A stretch of 64,000 bases of DNA from Aphanomyces cochlioides (lineage: Eukaryota > Oomycota > Saprolegniomycetes > Saprolegniales > Verrucalvaceae): assembly GCA_019828595.1 (NCBI GenBank), contig JAHQRK010000029.1, positions 186,001-250,000 on the forward strand, written 5' to 3'. This document shows, piece after piece, positions 43,878-56,686 of the stretch. Made by a program: the position numbers and the translations under genes. The stretch's first letter is position 1; each line of letters starts with the position of its first letter. The notes beneath the pieces are model-generated. The model had not been told where the DNA came from and searched no databases. It was given only the letters and a program-made list of their open reading frames with translations.

Positions 43878-44433
43878 TTAGTCTCCGTTAATGTCGTCGA
43901 ATCCCAATAAATAGTCACTGACGATTGGCTTTTCAGCTCCGTGTATGCTTGACAACTGCTTTCCTGGGTCGAAGCGGCCTTGAATTGTGTAACCACAATG
44001 TTGAAAGATGCTTGACAGGTCTAACGTTTTGAACTGGTTCATGACACCCAAGACAAAAAGCAGCAAGTCCTTGGTCGCATTCTCCTTGTACTGACGTCGA
44101 AAGGACTTCTTCACGAGGCCGAAAACGTACTCGATCGGGTTGAAAAATGGGCAATATGCCGGCAAAAATATGGGTACAATGCCAAGCGAACGCAAGTAGT
44201 ACACAATGTCTGGATGACAGTGTATACTTGCGCCGTCCAGGATCCAAATCGATCCCCGTCCCGGGTACTTCGAGCACTGCGTAGCGTGAACAGAGCAACA
44301 TTGAACTAAAGCAAAACGGTCAAAAGTTCCAACGATGTCGAAAACTTCTGAAATGCCCGTCACACCGGCAAAGCACAACAGTGACACACGGGGCTTGCGA
44401 TCAAACTCGTCTCGGAAGAGAGCGTGCATGACG
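43878..44433 (-). pseudogene. IS630/Tc1-type transposase, copy 3, 5'-truncated
   Basis: The C-terminal half only, beginning at FRDEFDRKPRVSLLCFAGVT and holding WILDGASIHCHPD (second Asp) and FNPIEYVFG (Glu), DD34E spacing. The first Asp and the whole DNA-binding region are gone; the sequence upstream (to 44480) does not match the other copies. A MITE begins 25 bp beyond (44505). The protein cannot be functional. Confidence 0.8.
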
Positions 44434-44504
44434 GTACACTTCGATGCGTGCTGGTGTTGACCGTGACGCAGGATCAACAAATCTGCAATGCATCAATGTT
44501 TGTA

Positions 44505-45181
44505 CTACTCTGGTCCGAAATAATTGTCACATTTGGCTTTTCAGTGGAGTTTCGTTGCTCCTCTTTGAGGAATTCTACATTTGATTGGTGCAAATGAAAG
44601 TGCTTTATCTCCTCTTGATTGGATATATTTGTTCAAGCGAAATTCATCGCCATGCAGGAGAAACAATGCCTCAAAGTTTGTCCTATGATTCAAATTACAG
44701 AAAATCTTCCGCCAGTGAATCAAATCGCAATGAAACGCGGTCCCACCGCACACACAAATAGATCACTTAGTCTCCGATATATTAACGGTATTTTTGAGAG
44801 ACTATCGATCTAGATGCTCAAATTTGATGCTCACAACTCAAACCGAATGGTCTGGCTCTAAGGCCCTTTTCCGGCGACCCTGTGAGCTCCTGCGTCCGTC
44901 CACGCATCACAGGAACATATTGAATAAGTTTGTATGCATTTGCAGGACCAAATATGGCGCCTAGAGACGTGAGCAAAGCTAAATGTGATGAGGTCTCCAA
45001 TATCGTTAGGTCATATGTATATTTACTATTTTGTATGCCAATTTTATCTTTTATGAATAATACTTTAATATAAATATGTTAAAATTTGATAAATTCTTCA
45101 AACTGTTTCATACTAAAACCAAGTTAACAAGAATTGTACCCCCAAAATATGCAATATGACAATTATTTCGGACCAGAGTAG
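44505..45181. mobile_element. TA-flanked element, 677 bp, 25-bp perfect TIR
   Basis: Both ends begin CTACTCTGGTCCGAAATAAT and are identical over 25 bp. TA lies outside each (44503-44504, 45182-45183). The interior has no transposase-like frame. It is a non-autonomous Tc1/mariner or pogo-type element near the truncated end of IS630 copy 3. Confidence 0.88.
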
Positions 45182-45781
45182 TATACTATAGAGTACCCCC
45201 GCTAAAGCGGTTTGGAAGAGGTTTCGACATTCGACGTAAAAGTCCAGATTTGGTCAAAATGGACAATATTAATTTATACAAGATATAGATTTAAATATAA
45301 ATAAGCAGTCAATAATATTCGTGTTATAAAATTTTATACATTACTCCATACAGTTCATTGTTTTAAGAGATGGTCCCAGTTTGAACCCAACTGGACGATA
45401 AAGTTGAAATTGAACAACAAAATTCGCCAAGAATTAGAGTCAATTCAGGGACAAAATATCCTAATTAGTCGTAAAATAGGCATAATGTTCCTTACTGAAC
45501 ATATAACTTCTCCACGACCAGATGGTTTAGTCATGCATCGTCTGCGAAAACGTGGATAATTCTGCGTGGAAAAGTTGAATCCTGATTTCAAGGGTGATAG
45601 ATCCTAATTTATCCTAAAAGTTGACATTATTCAGGAAATTGACACTAGAAATATCACACTATAAGGATTTCTTACATCCTAAATAGTACAAAATGTCTAC
45701 GACGAAGTCACACATGATATCATACAATTTTATCTAGACTAAGATCTCAGCTATGATGTCACCAAAGACGTGATCTCGCAG
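45182..45781. other. AT-rich spacer, no gene
   Basis: A possible pogo-type terminus GAGTACCCCCGCTAAAGCGG lies at about 45192. Nothing else recognised. Confidence 0.35.
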
Positions 45782-46144
45782 TTACCATATCCATTCGACA
45801 ATTTCATTTTCCGCCTGGCGAGGCAAAATCGTGCCTATGCCTGCACGAGGGGGTCTCTTGGAAGTTCTGGTAGATGGCTCTGTTGCCATTCTTTTAATGA
45901 GACCTTCTTGTCGTTTCCAATTTAGTATATTTCTTCGTTCAACCTCGCGCCTCTCTTTGTCAAGGGGAGGATAATGCAACTCGAGTGCTGCGTCCATCCC
46001 ACTCTTGTCAAAGGTCGTCAAAATTTGTAGTTTATGTTCGTATGTACGAGCAGTATTCTTGAATTTTTTCTTAGCTACCGTGAAGTTCTTGACTGGAGTC
46101 CTTCCTGGTGGCCTTGATGGTCTTTTGGCTGGCGCCATTTTCAA
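45782..46144 (-). pseudogene. pogo-type transposase, N-terminal fragment
   Basis: 120 codons starting MKMAPAKRPSRPPGRTPV with a basic head and a helix-turn-helix region (TYEHKLQILTTFDKSG, NILNWKRQEGLIKRM), ending near RQAENEIVEWIW, where a CENP-B-type domain normally starts. The catalytic core is absent. Confidence 0.55.
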
Positions 46145-46756
46145 AAGTACAGACGCGGGAAAGCATAAATACTCAGAATTTTTATAAAATTAAATGTTAG
46201 AGGTATATATTTTTATAGGCTGTCAAGTTCAGTCATGTCACAATCACACGTCGGTAAATTGACAAATATTCTAAAGTAAGTCGATGTCATTTTTTGCGGA
46301 ATTATATTTTCCGTTTTCCCCAACAAAGGCGAAATTTAGATGCCCCATACAAAAATCAAGATAAACTTGCCGAGGAGATGATTTAAACAATGCCGTCCTC
46401 GGACAACAAACGAAAGCTGTTTTTCGTTAAAATAGAATTTAAATACTCACAGTATGATGTAGAAGAGCCCACAGGATGTTTCAACTCGCAATACCAATGA
46501 TTGACGCATTCGATTCATGATAGGTCAATCCCCAAACCCCCGTGACTTTTCAGCGAGTCATGGACATAGTTATCAAAGTCCAAGGCAATAATCGATGCAA
46601 ACCTCGCAAAGGGAGATGAAATAGTCGATCTAGAGAGATTTAATTTTCGACTAGAAAAATAAAATCTGTAACCTCCCCGGTACAGTATAACCCCGAGATA
46701 GTCACACCGCTTTAAATGTATAACCTCATCAAATTGTACTACATTATGTATCAGAT
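46145..46756. other. spacer, no gene
   Basis: Nothing supported except the possible pogo left terminus near 46683. Confidence 0.35.
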
Positions 46757-47260
46757 TTGAAAGGAGAAACAATCGGTGGTGACTTGGATGCGATGCAGCG
46801 CCAGCGTATGAGTTTCGCGGACAAGCTTAAGATCAAAGCACAGTACGGTCGCTCCCCTGAGAAGACCCACGAGGAGTTGGCCGAATGGACCAAAGAAGAA
46901 TTGAAGTTGGCAAAACGTCTCGACCGATCAACCATATCCAAAATACTGAAGTCCCAAGTCCAGGAAACGTTCCACCTCTCACGTTAAGCCAACATCACTT
47001 GCAAATTCCCGGCCATGGAGACAGACTTGTACGATTGGATAAAGGTGCGATAATATATTATTTTATTCAGGTGTGAACAATAAGTCTTCAGGCGTGAGAA
47101 GACTTGAAGATACCTCTTGTCGATGGAAAAGTCATCCTCGAAAAGGCAACACAACTTCTTGCAAAACAAGGAACTTCATCGGCACTGTCGAATGGATGGC
47201 TGGACCGATTCAAACAACGATACAACATGTTGCCGTCGATTTTGCATGGTTTTTAAATAC
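46757..47260 (+). pseudogene. pogo-type transposase, N-terminal fragment, second copy
   Basis: The first frame reads MSFADKLKIKAQYGRSPEKT and KRLDRSTISKILK, a CENP-B N helix-turn-helix. After about 46985 other frames continue VILEKATQLLAKQGTSSAL and SNGWLDRFKQRYNMLPS, the CENP-B second DNA-binding domain. A terminus-like CAGTATAACCCCGAGATAGT lies upstream at 46683. No catalytic core follows; the Harbinger at 47618 lies beyond. Confidence 0.6.
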
Positions 47261-47785
47261 GGATTCTTTATACTGGGAAAATCTATAAGACTGAATGTGA
47301 GATCTGGGAAATACGAAGCAAACTAGCCCACCATTGAACCTTCAAAATTTATAACTTAAATTATTACAAGCAATTGAAGTGAAAGGATGGCTACATGCAT
47401 TTGATGGTCACAAAAGTTCTGATATGCTATCAGAAAACACAGGAGAACTTAGCTGAACTACGCGGTCCTACTGCGCTGGCTAGAAGCTGAAGGTATTACG
47501 TGCTGTTAAAGAGAGATCTATTTTTGTATTATATGAAGTTTCAGGATCTCTTGATTAAGTCAGAGATCTCCTGTTGCCATAATAAATCAATTAAATGATA
47601 TACGACATAATTTATTAGGGGGTTTCAAAGTTAAAAAAGCTTCAATGGAAGTTCTTCGACATCATCGAGAACGTGCTTTAATTGGCCAAATATATCTGTT
47701 TTCTTCAATGGAATTTGTCAAATTCCATCGGCAAAATTGGTGGATGGAATGGCCTGAAGAACTTCAAACTTTGCCAGTTTGAAGC

Positions 47786-48829
47786 ATGGCTCCACCTTGG
47801 GACACCGACAAATGCAAGTGCGACGAATGTTTGATGGCGAACAGCAATGGCCGGAGCTCCCTTGATCTTTTGGTGTCGTGGATCACGGCCTGTGATGCTC
47901 ACACTGGTGAGTACACGAATTGGACGGACTTCAAGGGCGGCTCCAAGAGCAAGAGAGCACGAAGCAAGACAACAATTACAGCTGAAATTGCCACGATGAT
48001 GCTTCGGCATGGTGTATGCCGAGACGCCAATGCCATCAAAGCCAAGATTGCATCGTTGAACTCAAAGTTCCAAAAAGCGGAAGACTGGAAGAACTCGACG
48101 GGCGCAGGACTCCGAGATATAGCAGTATCAAATATGTAAGTACCTCAACTACAATTCAGACCATGTTAACATCGAACTAGTAATGAAAACTTATCTGTTG
48201 ATGAGCTCAAAACAACTATGGCCGAGACAAATTCAACAATTGAGAGAGCGATACTTGAGATATGCCCCCAGTACAACGTGTTGTCGCCCGTATTTGGTTC
48301 TAGACCTCTGTCAAAGCCTGTGTTTCACTCCTCCACCGATGAAGCACTTGATATGGATGGGGTAGCTGATGACAACGCCTCCGAATTTGAATGTGAGAGC
48401 GAACGTGAAGATCAAGATGAAAAGCAAAATACCATAGAATCATCCAACCTCGTTGGATATATTGAATCGCCATCACTCGTCCAAGGCTCACCGCCTCAAA
48501 AAGGCGGTAGAATCAAACGTTTGAAGCTTGAGAGAGTGTCCAAACAGAAATCGTTTGGAGAAACGATTGCAGCTGCAATGGACAAGCGAACGGTAGCAAC
48601 TTTACAATCACAGGAAGCTATGATGCAAGTGCGCCAGGAAGAAACTAAACTGCGCCAAAGCGAAGCAAGCTTCCACCGTGAACTAAAACTCCAGGAATTG
48701 GCTGTTTTGACTCGTGAAAAGCGCCATCAAGAAATCATTGCTGAGGCAAAGTTGATGGTCGATGTTGGCATCCCCAAAGAAGAAATTCTCAATTATATTC
48801 GGTCGGAAAAGGCACTCTTAGAGGGCTAA
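47786..48829 (+). CDS. Harbinger SANT/Myb-like partner protein, two exons
   Basis: Exons 47786-48135 and 48181-48829, with a 45-nt intron beginning GTAAGT; the join is in frame and gives 332 residues. A Cys-containing head (DKCKCDECLMAN) is followed by a trihelix-like domain (LVSWITACDAHTGEYTNW to NSKFQKAEDW). The middle is acidic (SEFECESEREDQDEK) and the C-terminal third is a long Gln/Glu/Arg-rich helix, likely coiled coil (MQVRQEETKLRQSEASFH). In known Harbinger elements the Myb-like protein binds DNA and brings the transposase to the ends and into the nucleus. The gene looks undamaged. Confidence 0.8.
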
Positions 48830-48859
48830 GACGTAATATAGCGATGCTTTGATTTGATT

Positions 48860-50141
48860 TTAAGAGTTGGTGGAGAATCTTCTACAATACCATTCTCGAC
48901 GCTGGTGTGCACAACTATAGTCCTCTTCGCGAGGCATATAGGAATTGTCAGACAAAAGATCATTGCTGCAGTCCAGATCGTACAATTCATCGTCCCAATC
49001 ACCAAAGTCAGACATGTCAAGCAGCAAATTGTCCACATTGTGAGCACTCCAGCCACTCGAATATTTGCAATCATTCTTTTTGCTGCTGCGGGCTGCGATA
49101 TATCCAACGCATACCTCGTAGTGATTGAAATCGACCCTTTAAAAGGCCGATGCAGTGCTCGTTGACGCTGCGACATTGGGCAACCCGTGTATTGAACAAA
49201 TTTTGGGAGGCTGTCAGGTTTGAGCCACGCGTCTTTTTATATGATGGCATCACATGGTCATTCGAGGCATAGCCAGAGTCAGCAAGGAGGAACTCGTGAG
49301 GACGCATGTATTTGGAGGGATCACGTCCGAGAGAACTATTACTCCTCACACGCATATCATGCGCTGCCGCTGGCCAACCCAAATCCATGAATATAATTCG
49401 CTTCAAATCGTCACAAACAACCATCCCTGCCATTCCATAATATCCTTTGCGGGAGTAGTAATCTTCACCATTCACTGAGGGCTTCGCATACACAGGAAAT
49501 AGAGTACCGTCAACGAATCCAACGCAACCTTTGAATCCATGCCGCTCAAAAATACGCCACGCTATTGCATCACGTTCGTCACTCTCTGGCCAGTATAGAA
49601 CTTGGGATTCCAGAGATAGTATTGCACAGAGACAGCGCCGGCAAAATATTTCATCTGTGCCCTCACTCACACCGAAATGTCGAGCAAGTATACCCACGGA
49701 GGCACCATTGCCAAACCTCCCCAATTTTGCCAAGAATACAAGTAATTGGACGTGGACAGGTGCTTGGCGGTTGTTTGAGCTGTTTGTAAAGATTGGGTGT
49801 GCTTCAATACGATCCACTATTTGATAAAAGGACGGCTTGTCCATGCGAGCTTCTTGTCGAAATCGTTTGGAATCCAAAGACAAGATATACATGACTGGGG
49901 ATGGTAGTTTAAGGACGGGGCGACGAGGGTTGAGATATCGATGAGAAAGCACAGAAGCGTACAATTCGAGAGAAAGCGACAGGGGCAGAATTTCTCCCCA
50001 TGGATCAAACTCGTCGTTGTCTTGTCGATTGTGTCTGTCATTGGTGCAATTGCCACAAGCTGCTGGAGCTCCGACAGTAATGTCTGGCGCTCGCTTTGCC
50101 GCACCATTTCGAAACAGTGAGTTCGATTGTCCGTTAGTCAT
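48860..50141 (-). pseudogene. PIF-Harbinger transposase (DDE_4), two small deletions
   Basis: The main frame starts at 50141 and has an N-terminal helix domain (FRQEARMDKPSFYQIVDRI, FLAKLGRFGNGASVGILARH), then Asp211 (CVGFVDGTLFPVYAK), GEDYYSRKGYYGMAGMVVCD, Asp262 (WPAAAHDMRVRS), Asp288 (LLADSGYASND) and Glu328 (VNEHCIGLLKGRFQSLRG). At about 49113 and 49056 single-base deletions shift frame twice; the parts between and after read LDISQPAAAKRMIANIRVAG and NVDNLLLDMSDFGDWDDELY, a normal Harbinger C-terminus. The enzyme is thus complete but for two bases. Confidence 0.88.
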
Positions 50142-50275
50142 GATATCACTCGTGGGGGTCTCAGTTCCTTTCAGTCCACCGTTTTGATGGTTCTACTTTG
50201 ATTGGTCGAAATACTTACATTTTTCAGAACTTCCATCGGTGCATCTTCAGCACAAACTTCAGCTTTGAAACCCCC

Positions 50276-51928
50276 TATTGAAAGTATATGAGTCCACCCT
50301 GTACTTAAACTGGCCAATCAACGAAGATGTTCCGGTGGTCTTATATTTCCCAGATCTCTGTACACATGGAACTCTGGAGCAATCAAGAGCGAGCAATGAC
50401 GCAAGATGTCAATCTATCGTGCGGGTAAGAGACACAACGCTCCAAAAAACACCGTATGTGATCGTCTTGAAAACACCGTGTCGTGATTGTCTTGAAACAT
50501 CTCGCCCCCGTCTAGCAATTCCTATGCCAATGAGCCGAATATCGTATCATGGGTTGGGGACATACCAAACCATCGAGCATTACTCATCAAAGCATGCCAG
50601 ATGCAAAATAGATCCATTTAAAACGCTTATCCGGCTGTGGACCCGCAGGTTTTCCTGCAACAACCACCAATGCCATGCATTGCGCTTCCAATACAATGGG
50701 ATACAAATCAAGAGGCCATACCGGAAGCTTCGGAAAGAGCTTTTGACAATACCAGAGGTTTGCACGGCCATCCAGAATGAGGCGCATCAACTGGAAACAG
50801 AAAACAACGTCGGAGTTCTCTGGGCAGGTTGGAAGAAGAGAACTCGAAGATTTCTACTGAGTTAGCACATTCGATATACTGCTCACCGTACTCAAAAGGG
50901 AGATCAAGAAGTACTACATTGTTTACACGCAAAGCACGCCCACGAGGAAGGTCGGCTTCATGATGAGGAGCTGCTTCTTGCTAAAGTGGCATATGAGTCG
51001 GTTATGACTGAGTGGCACCAACATCAAAATGAGTTACAATTTGACTTTTATGCAACACAAAATGAAATCTCGACCCAAAACATCTTCCGTCCGCCAAAAA
51101 GGAAACTTTGCATTGTACCCATTTTCGAGGTATACCAGGATGATGGCACTTGTACAACAGATCAAACGCTTATACACCAGTCGTTCCACAATAGATGGAG
51201 CAACATAATATGTGAACGCGACTTTCGACCTCCCAACAGAGAGGCAAGGCGACGATTCCTTCGAGTTCTTCGGACACAGTTGACAGACGAACAGCAAGAA
51301 GATTTGGATTCTCCCATCACAAGCTCTGAAATGGCCGAGGCCATCAAGACAATGCATCCCAACAAAACGCTTGACCTTGACGGCTTCTCGGCAGGCTTTT
51401 ATCAAATTGACCCGATGCTCTTTGGCGAGATTCTAAAGCGTGTGGTTACATAATATGTAAACACACGCTTCCAAGCAGTTCCGACGTCTCTTTGCTTTTT
51501 AAAGGTGGAGATAGAAAGAATACTGGGAACTACAGGCCAATATCATTGATACCAGTGGAAGTGAAGATTCTCACTCGAGTGCTGGCTTATCGCGTGAACT
51601 TGCTACTGCCTTTTCTTATCCATCCCACGCAAACGGGATTTGTCGGAGGGCGCCATATCCACGGCGATGCTATCTTTATCAGGGATCTACAGCATAAACA
51701 CAAGCTCGTCGATGAGGAGGGATATGCCATGTTCCTTGATTTTGAGAAGGCATATGACCGAATGAATTGGGGTTACATGTTGGATATGCTGGAAGCCTTC
51801 AATTTTGGACCGCAATTCTCCAGATGGGTTTGTCAATTGTACAATCAACCGATCGCCCACTTAATCATCAATGGCACATTGAACGAAGCTATTCGGCCAA
51901 CTCGTGGCGTAAAAGAGGGAGATCCTAT
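50276..51928 (+). pseudogene. LINE (non-LTR) retrotransposon, 5' portion of an ORF2
   Basis: Frames in series: a linker (SKHARCKIDPFKTLIRLWTR, ELLTIPEVCTAIQNEAHQLE) as found between endonuclease and reverse transcriptase, then SSEMAEAIKTMHPNKTLDLD with a stop at 51451, then after a frame change the RT core: SLLFKGGDRKNTGNYRPISL, PTQTGFVGGRHIHGDA, MFLDFEKAYDRMNWGYM and TRGVKEGDPI. It is cut at 51928, just before the RT active-site region, by Copia-derived sequence. The endonuclease is not seen. Confidence 0.8.
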
Positions 51929-51964
51929 CAAAGGAATGTATAGCGAAATCTTTCAATTCCATGG

Positions 51965-52167
51965 TATAAGAGGTCGAATGGAAAGTGTATTAGAACTTAT
52001 GGAAGAGCTAGAGATGTGCTAAAGATATGCTAGCTAGAGTATATGCATAATGAGGATGAAGTTTAACAGAGAAGCAAACAGAGAATAGTCAGAAGAGAGA
52101 ATTTGCTTTGCAATGAAAGGTAAGATAGAACGTCTCGATCTCTTCTTCAACGTTGTGAGCTTCAACA
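51965..52167 (-). repeat. Copia 3' LTR
   Basis: Same sequence as 57352-57554 except about two positions. On its outer side 34 bp match the start of the gag gene (MELKDFAIASF codons) rather than host sequence. Confidence 0.88.
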
Positions 52168-52181
52168 TTCCCCCGCAAACT

Positions 52182-55100
52182 TTATTCTTCACTTTGTAGG
52201 TCAGACATGCGCTCCAAGATGTTGCGTTGATGTTCTTCAAACTTGGGCTTTGGAAGGGCTTTCGTGAGCATGTCGGCCAACATCAAATTCGTGTCACAGT
52301 ATTTGATTTCAATCACTTTTTCTTTTACTAAGTCACGGATAAAGTGATGTCGCACGTCAATGTGTTTCGTTCGTTGATGTAAAGGTTTTCGGCCATCTTG
52401 ATCGTACTTTGATTGTCTTCATAGACGATGATTGGAAGCTTGAGATTTAACTTGAGTTCTTGAAGTAATGATTTAATTCAAAGAGCTTCTTGTAGTCCGT
52501 AAGACATAGAGATGTATTCAGCCTCAGAGGTCGATAAAGCAACAATGTTTTGAAGCTTCGATTTCCAGCTGATAAGGCAACCATTGAGATAGAGGAGGTA
52601 GCCAGAAGTTGATCGTCTTGTGTACTTGTCATTGGCGTAGTCAGCATCCACGTATAATTCAATGGTGTAATGGTCGGAGTCAACAGGTTGATAGATGATT
52701 CCATAGTCATGAGTTCCCTTGAGGTATCTTATAACTCGTTTAGCAAGCGCTGAGTGCTCATCTGTTGGTTGACTAAGGTGTCTTGATAGCAATGTCACTG
52801 TAAAAGCGATGTCAGGACGTGTCGTTGAAGTCAGATAGAGTAGTTCGCCCACCACAGTGCGATAAGGCAGCGTAGAAGATGATGAACGATGCGTTGCATT
52901 AGGATCTTGCGGTGTCGACAACGGGTGACAGTCGGCAAGATTGTGTCGCTCTAGAATGTCCTTGATGTATTTGCGTTGATGCAAGAACAAAGTAGATTCA
53001 TCCAAACGAAGGATTTCCATACCCAGACAGAAACGTAGGGGTCCAAGATCTTTCATCTTGAAGCGATGAGACAAGTCACGCTTAATGTTGGAGAGTGAAG
53101 TGCGTGACTGACTGAGGAGGATCAAGTCATCGACATACACGCCCACCAAAGACAAACTTTGGGGTGTATGGAGAACATAAATGCATGGGTCACTCAAGAG
53201 TGGAGTGAACGATTTAGATCGGAAGTATTTGTCGAGTGCAATATTCCATTCACGAGATGACTGTTTAAGTCCATAAATGCTTCGATTTAGGCGGCAGACA
53301 AGTTTCTCATTGTTAGGCTCGATGAAGCCAGGAGGTTGGTGCATGTAGAGTGTCTCGGATACATTGCCATTGCGAAATGCTGTTTCAACATCCATGTGAT
53401 GAATATCCATCTTCATAATCGTTGCGAGTGCCATGAGAAGTCGTATACTTGTCGATCGAATGACAGGAGCAAAGACGTCGGTGTAGTCAACGCCAGCGAC
53501 TTGTGTGAAGCCTTGTGCTACTAGGCGAGCCTTGTAACGAGCAAGTGAGCCATCAGCGTCAAACTTCTTGGTGAAGAGCCATCGACAACCGATTGCTTTG
53601 CGACCAGGAGGTAAGTCACACAATGTCCAAGTATTGTGATCCATGAGAGAATCATATTCCTTCTCAGCAGCAGCTATCCATCCATCACGTTCATCGGAAG
53701 CATAAGCTTGACGAATGGTAGTTGGAAGTCCAGTACTAGATAGCGCATAAGCCATCAGGATTCGGTGTTCTTGAGCCACTAGAGCTTCCCATTCTTGTGT
53801 TGTAAGACGTACGCCAGTCGACAATGGAGAAGGCGGCGGTGAGTCAGGAAGAGGCGGTGGTCGCGCGAAGCATCTGGGTCAAGGATTGAGATCGTTGGTT
53901 CATCAAACACTGGAATGTACTCGGGCTGTACATTATCAACATGCACTGGTGTATGTTCAGGCTGTTGAGGGACACGGGGTGCTGTAGTATTCGAAGGAAC
54001 CGCAGATGCAGCAGGAGTCTGCGTCGGGGTGACCATGGGTGGAGCAGGGGTGGGATGAGACGGTTGCTCACGATTGAAGTGTTCACTCTCAGTTGGTTGG
54101 GTAGCCGAAGGAGGTGAAGTGCTGTCAGTGACTGAGGACGTTCGCGGTGGATCGCGAGTTGGTGTAGTATAGGTACCACGAGAAGTCCCATTCGAGTTAG
54201 CCAGGTCAGATGAGTCGTTGAAACGAGATGGAAGTCGTTTAGCACGAGAAGAGCGACGCAACGGTGGTAATGTATCCGGTGTTGGGTCGGATGTGCTTTG
54301 GACTTGTACAGGAGGCGTGGAGTTGTCGATCGATGGATCGAGGTCAGCAACACTGGGAAGGGGTTCATCAATAAAGAAGCAAGTTGTTTCATTGAAGACA
54401 ACATTACGACTAATGATGATCTTCTCGGGTTTAGCACAATATAGGCGGTAGCCTTTGACGTCAGGTTCATGACCAATGTACATGGTGCGCAGTGTTTTCG
54501 ACGCAAACTTGGTGCGGTCGTGTTTTTCCACATGAGTATATGCCTCACATCCAAAAATGCGTAGGGCAGACAAATCAGGACGTGACTGATGTAAGCGCTC
54601 GTACGGAGTACTCTTGGGTGTCGAAGCAGAGTAAGAGCAATTGCGGAGATACATGGCATGTCTAACAGCTTCAGACCAAAAACGTAATGGTGCATTGGCT
54701 AAGTGGAGCATTGCTCGAGCACATTCAACCAGGGTACGATTCATGCGCTCGCTAACACCATTTTGTTGTGGCCTATGCGACACCGTGCGCTCATGTTTGA
54801 TACCATACTCAGAGAGGTATTGTGTGAACTCAGCAGACATGTATTCGCCACCATTGTCAGAGCGTAGGCAACGGATAGTGCCATTATACTGCATGTTGCA
54901 ATGTGCCATGAACTCAGTAAAACATTTGAAAGCATCAGACTTCTGGAGGAGCAGAAACACAAAACCGAATCGGGTGAAGTCATCGGTAAATGTGATGAAG
55001 TATTTCGCTCGACTACACAGAGCTGGATGTGGCATAGGACCACATATGTCCGAGTGAACAAGTTCGAAAGGCGCAGTAGTGACCGCCAACGAGCGTTGTG

Positions 55101-56614
55101 GGAAAGGTAGCTTGGACTGCTTCCCTGCAAGGCAGCTTGCACAGAATTCATGCTTGCACTTGTCGAGGTCGATCCCATCAACATATCGACGTGTTTTCTC
55201 AGTGTATTTGACACTAATGTGTCCAAGTCGTGCATGCCAAAGATCATCTGGTGAACTCGCTAGCAGAGAGAACGCCATATCGTTTGATTGATCTGCAGAG
55301 TGATCAGTGGTCAAGGCTACTGTCGATACTATTGGATTGGCAATGTCGAGGTAGTAGAGTGTACGCTTCCTCACGCCTTGAGCCAAAATGTCTTTGCCAC
55401 GCTTGATCAAGCATGTATCTTTCGAGAACTCGGTGGTAAAACCATGTTGCGAGACTCGGGAAAGAGAAAACAAGTTGTATTGAAGAGAAGGCAAGTAGCT
55501 GACATTTTGTAGTTCAACCTCAACTATTCCGGACGGAGTATTCAGCTCGAGGTGAATATTACCACATCCTTCAATCGCCATATCTCCACCATTGGCAGCT
55601 CGGACAACACCAGTTGAAGGTTCCAAATTGGTGAACCATGATCTGTTATTGCAGAAATGGTCAGAAGCACCAGAATCAATGACCCATTCGCTTGATGCCT
55701 CAAGAGCTTCCGAAGCATTCAGGATGATATCAGTTGTAGCAATCATGCTGACCCCTTGAGTAGGTGCACTGCTAGGTTTCTTGGTGGACTTCTGGTTGCG
55801 ACGCGTGTTTGCATAGGTCGCATCATCAGTGTCTTTGAATCGTAAGCGTCGAGTAGATTCTTGGGATGCCGCAGTTTTCGACTTAGAGTCGGCAATCTTC
55901 TTGCGGCACACATCTTCCGTGTGATTGCATTTTTTGCAGTACGAACAAGTGACAGGTTCAGCGGTAGAGTTGAAATTCTGTCGACCAGCTTGTTTTTGTT
56001 GTTGACGACCACCTCGCGTGGCTGTCAAAGCAGTTTCAGAAGAAGCAGCAAGTTTTTGATCACGTTGCTCATGTTGTAGGAGCACTGTGAAAATCGTCTC
56101 CAGAGTATGAACTTCAATCTCTTGGCCATGCGCAAAAAGATTGACTTGGTAGGCGATAAAGCTGTCAATGCGATGATCCAGGCTATTCAAGAATGTTTCG
56201 ACGTAGAACGAATGCTTGTCAGTGAACCCGGAGGCAATAAGTTCCTCGACGAGCACAGAGAATCGATAGATATAGTCTGAAGCAAGATCATTCGAACGGA
56301 TTCTTGTTGAAAGTAGTTCTTGATATAGATTGCCTTTGCCCATGTAAGATTTAGATCCATAAATCTTATCCATAGTATCAAGCATTTTTTTTGAAGTACT
56401 CTTGCCTCGAACAAGACGTAGATGTTTGTTGGCAATTGTAGCACTGAGGATAGATTGGACTTTCTTATCCTTAGGTCGGAATGATGCGTCGGTTGTGAGT
56501 CCCATCAATAACACCATCAAGATCTTTCGCTGCAAGGAAAGTCATGATGCGGTATTTCCATTCAGAGTAGTATGTTCCATCAAAGGAAGCTATAGCGAAA
56601 TCTTTCAATTCCAT
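52182..56614 (-). pseudogene. Copia gag-pol polyprotein, broken
   Basis: Gag starts at 56614 (MELKDFAIASFDGTYYSEW). After a frameshift near 56470 it continues to the CCHC knuckle CSYCKKCNHTEDVC. Then protease (EWVIDSGASDHFC), integrase with HHCC finger (HARLGHISV, KHEFCASC) and core (LVHSDICGPM, TFTDDFTRF, RSDNGGEYMS, PQQNGVSERMNRTL), then after a frameshift near 53870 the RT (GCRWLFTKKFDADG, MDVETAFRNG, YVDDLILLS) and RNase H (DADYANDKYTRRSTSGY, WKSKLQNIVALSTSEAEYIS). A TGA at 52481 in place of Trp and a one-base loss near 52370 break the RNase H end before the final stop at 52182. All domains are present but no full polyprotein can be read. Confidence 0.9.
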
Positions 56615-56686
56615 GGTGACAAATGTGATTGGTCAAATTGGATACTGGTATGAAAGTGTGTTGACAGAAAGTATCAATTAGTAAGT

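Larger units (their letters stand above)
47618..50275. mobile_element. PIF-Harbinger transposon, two genes, 2658 bp
   Basis: Inverted termini GGGGGTTTCAAAG are identical for 13 bp and similar for about 26; TA (or TTA on the left) flanks them. Contents: an intact SANT/Myb-like gene (plus) and a transposase (minus) converging on it, the standard Harbinger pair. The transposase has two single-base deletions near its 3' end. Confidence 0.85.

Noticed and set aside
50276..51928. Copia simply inserted into one LINE copy
   Set aside because: The two LINE flanks overlap by about 327 bp with differences, and there is no 5-bp target duplication.
31810..52483. Nuclear code with UGA read as Trp, suggested by three in-frame TGA codons at conserved Trp positions
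   Set aside because: Intact transposases here (5584-6675 and 8354-9610) end in TGA, intact host genes use TGG freely, and other lesions (frameshifts, TAG) occur in the same broken genes. Decay explains them.
53844..54695. 283-codon minus-strand frame inside Copia
   Set aside because: It is an alternate frame of the integrase region, which already has a convincing reading.
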